36,018 nucleotides of DNA, taken from assembly GCF_000350225.1 (NCBI RefSeq), contig NW_005179001.1, positions 1 through 36,018 on the forward strand, in the 5' to 3' direction. Shown piece by piece: positions 35,231-36,018 of the stretch. The notes below the pieces were generated by a model. It ran no database searches. It saw nothing but the letters and a program-made list of their open reading frames with translations, and had not been told where the DNA came from. Position 1 is the stretch's first letter, and the number at the start of each line of letters is the position of its first letter. This DNA comes from Chondrus crispus (lineage: Eukaryota > Rhodophyta > Florideophyceae > Gigartinales > Gigartinaceae). Both the position numbers and the translations under genes were made by a program.

Positions 35231-36018
35231 CTACAATCCCCTCGATCTCCCGGGCGTCGACGCGGGGCTCGATACCGTCGTGCTGCAATCCAAGTCCCCG
35301 ACCCCCTTCTTCAACCGCTCCTCCTTCCGTCTCCACTCCTCCCTCTCCGACTTGCTCCGCCCGCCAACCGGCCCTCCGATAGTCACTTGCTCCCACACCA
35401 CCCCGCTCTCCATCCCCTTCCTCCTCTCTCTCCGCCCCTTCACCGCCCGGACAATCAACAGCCCCACCACCACCGTGAGCACCACCACGCCCAGCACGGC
35501 CCCGACCCCAATCGCAATCCCTGTTGGAAACCCGCCGCCCTTCTCCTCGAAGGGGCACGCCCCTTCGCCTGACCCTCCGCACCGTCGCACCTTGACCGAG
35601 TACAACCCATCCCCACCCGCAACGCTCGCGTTCCCCTGCACCCACAAGTACCACTCCCCTGGTTCACTCTCCACCACCTTTGCAAACTCATACGTCTCCC
35701 TCTCGCCATCCCCGCGCCCCGTCTCCCGTAGCGGCACCCTATCCTCGTCCCGTTCCTCGGGCACTCCCCCCACTCGCGCGTAGAGCCCCACCCCAGCCCC
35801 TCCTCCCCCGACGGTCACCTCCTCCCCGTCCGCGCGCAGCACCGTCCCGCGCTGCACCCTTGCCCAGACGAGCACCTTCCCGGGCCCGTCGGGCACGTCC
35901 CACCGGAAGTAGCGCCCCTTGCCGGCCGCCACCTCCACGCTCGCGGCCCCGGGCAGGCCGAGCGGCGCGTTGGGGACAGGCGAGGGGCGTGCAAACGTCT
36001 CCGGCTTGGCCTCGACTT
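35231..36018 (-). CDS. Single-pass membrane protein, 3' part (partial)
   Basis: The frame runs off the right edge and ends at TAG 35,231. The luminal part visible here (about 150 residues) is Gly/Val-rich with KVLVWARVQRG and EWYLWVQGNAS and two cysteines (RRCGGSGEGACPF) just before a transmembrane helix (GIAIGVGAVLGVVVLTVVVG). A basic RAVKGRRERRKG follows on the cytosolic side, then a ~55-residue Ser/Lys-rich tail. The order suggests a type I membrane protein. I do not recognise the family. The start and any signal peptide lie outside the window. Confidence 0.75.
   Translation of the reverse strand, partial: VEAKPETFARPSPVPNAPLGLPGAASVEVAAGKGRYFRWDVPDGPGKVLVWARVQRGTVLRADGEEVTVGGGGAGVGLYARVGGVPEERDEDRVPLRETGRGDGERETYEFAKVVESEPGEWYLWVQGNASVAGGDGLYSVKVRRCGGSGEGACPFEEKGGGFPTGIAIGVGAVLGVVVLTVVVGLLIVRAVKGRRERRKGMESGVVWEQVTIGGPVGGRSKSEREEWRRKEERLKKGVGDLDCSTTVSSPASTPGRSRGL

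Overview
The window is nuclear DNA from an intron-poor, gene-dense eukaryote with a GC-rich, compact layout. Support comes from two canonical GT-AG introns of 110 and 117 bp, each with an ACTGAC-type branch-point candidate, and from TATA-type promoters and typical eukaryotic proteins: a Sec20-like SNARE, a Hpc2/ubinuclein-like histone chaperone subunit, a RING-H2 membrane protein and an R3H/G-patch protein. My best guess for the organism is a unicellular alga (a red microalga would fit the few introns and base composition) or a fungus. I cannot decide from the sequence alone.

Region 1 (1-2,840) is a mosaic of inverted copies of sequences found elsewhere in the window: the broken 3' end of the large G-patch gene, a scrap of a family gene tail, one complete small family gene and one decayed family copy. 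Region 2 (2,940-9,112) holds two divergent single-copy genes, an M13 metallopeptidase (one intron) and a 1,194-residue G-patch protein, sharing a promoter with CACGTG and ACGCGT boxes. Region 3 (about 9,150-23,500) is a cluster of a small nuclear-type protein family that I do not recognise. Members are acidic, serine/proline-rich and NLS-bearing. They share an N-terminal Pro-Tyr-Pro/Ser block, a central MESIAL block and a C-terminal LGKRQRED-like motif. A 4.6-kb block (about 10,050-14,690) is repeated at about 19,930-24,560, with a nearly identical inner tract that suggests gene conversion. Other members are chimeric, frameshifted or interrupted by a stop. Most members carry the same promoter: a GATTCGTCA element, about 204-211 bp, a TTGACTGACA box, 33-36 bp, then TATA.

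Region 4 (23,785-36,018) is ordinary, tightly packed and single-copy: an Sqs1-like R3H/G-patch gene, a convergent Sec20-like SNARE gene with a very long acidic tail ending in HEEL, a divergent Hpc2/ubinuclein-like gene, a NUDT5-like Nudix hydrolase, a secreted/membrane RING-H2 ubiquitin ligase (one intron), a 409-bp MITE-like element and the 3' part of a single-pass membrane protein running off the right edge.

The main biological story is the gene family. The large G-patch protein next to the cluster carries the same C-terminal motif (EWGD..GDNF..LGKKQR), a similar N-terminal block and the same 3' flank, so the small genes may derive from it or share an ancestor with it. They have been multiplied, inverted and recombined between two G-patch genes that themselves shed broken copies.
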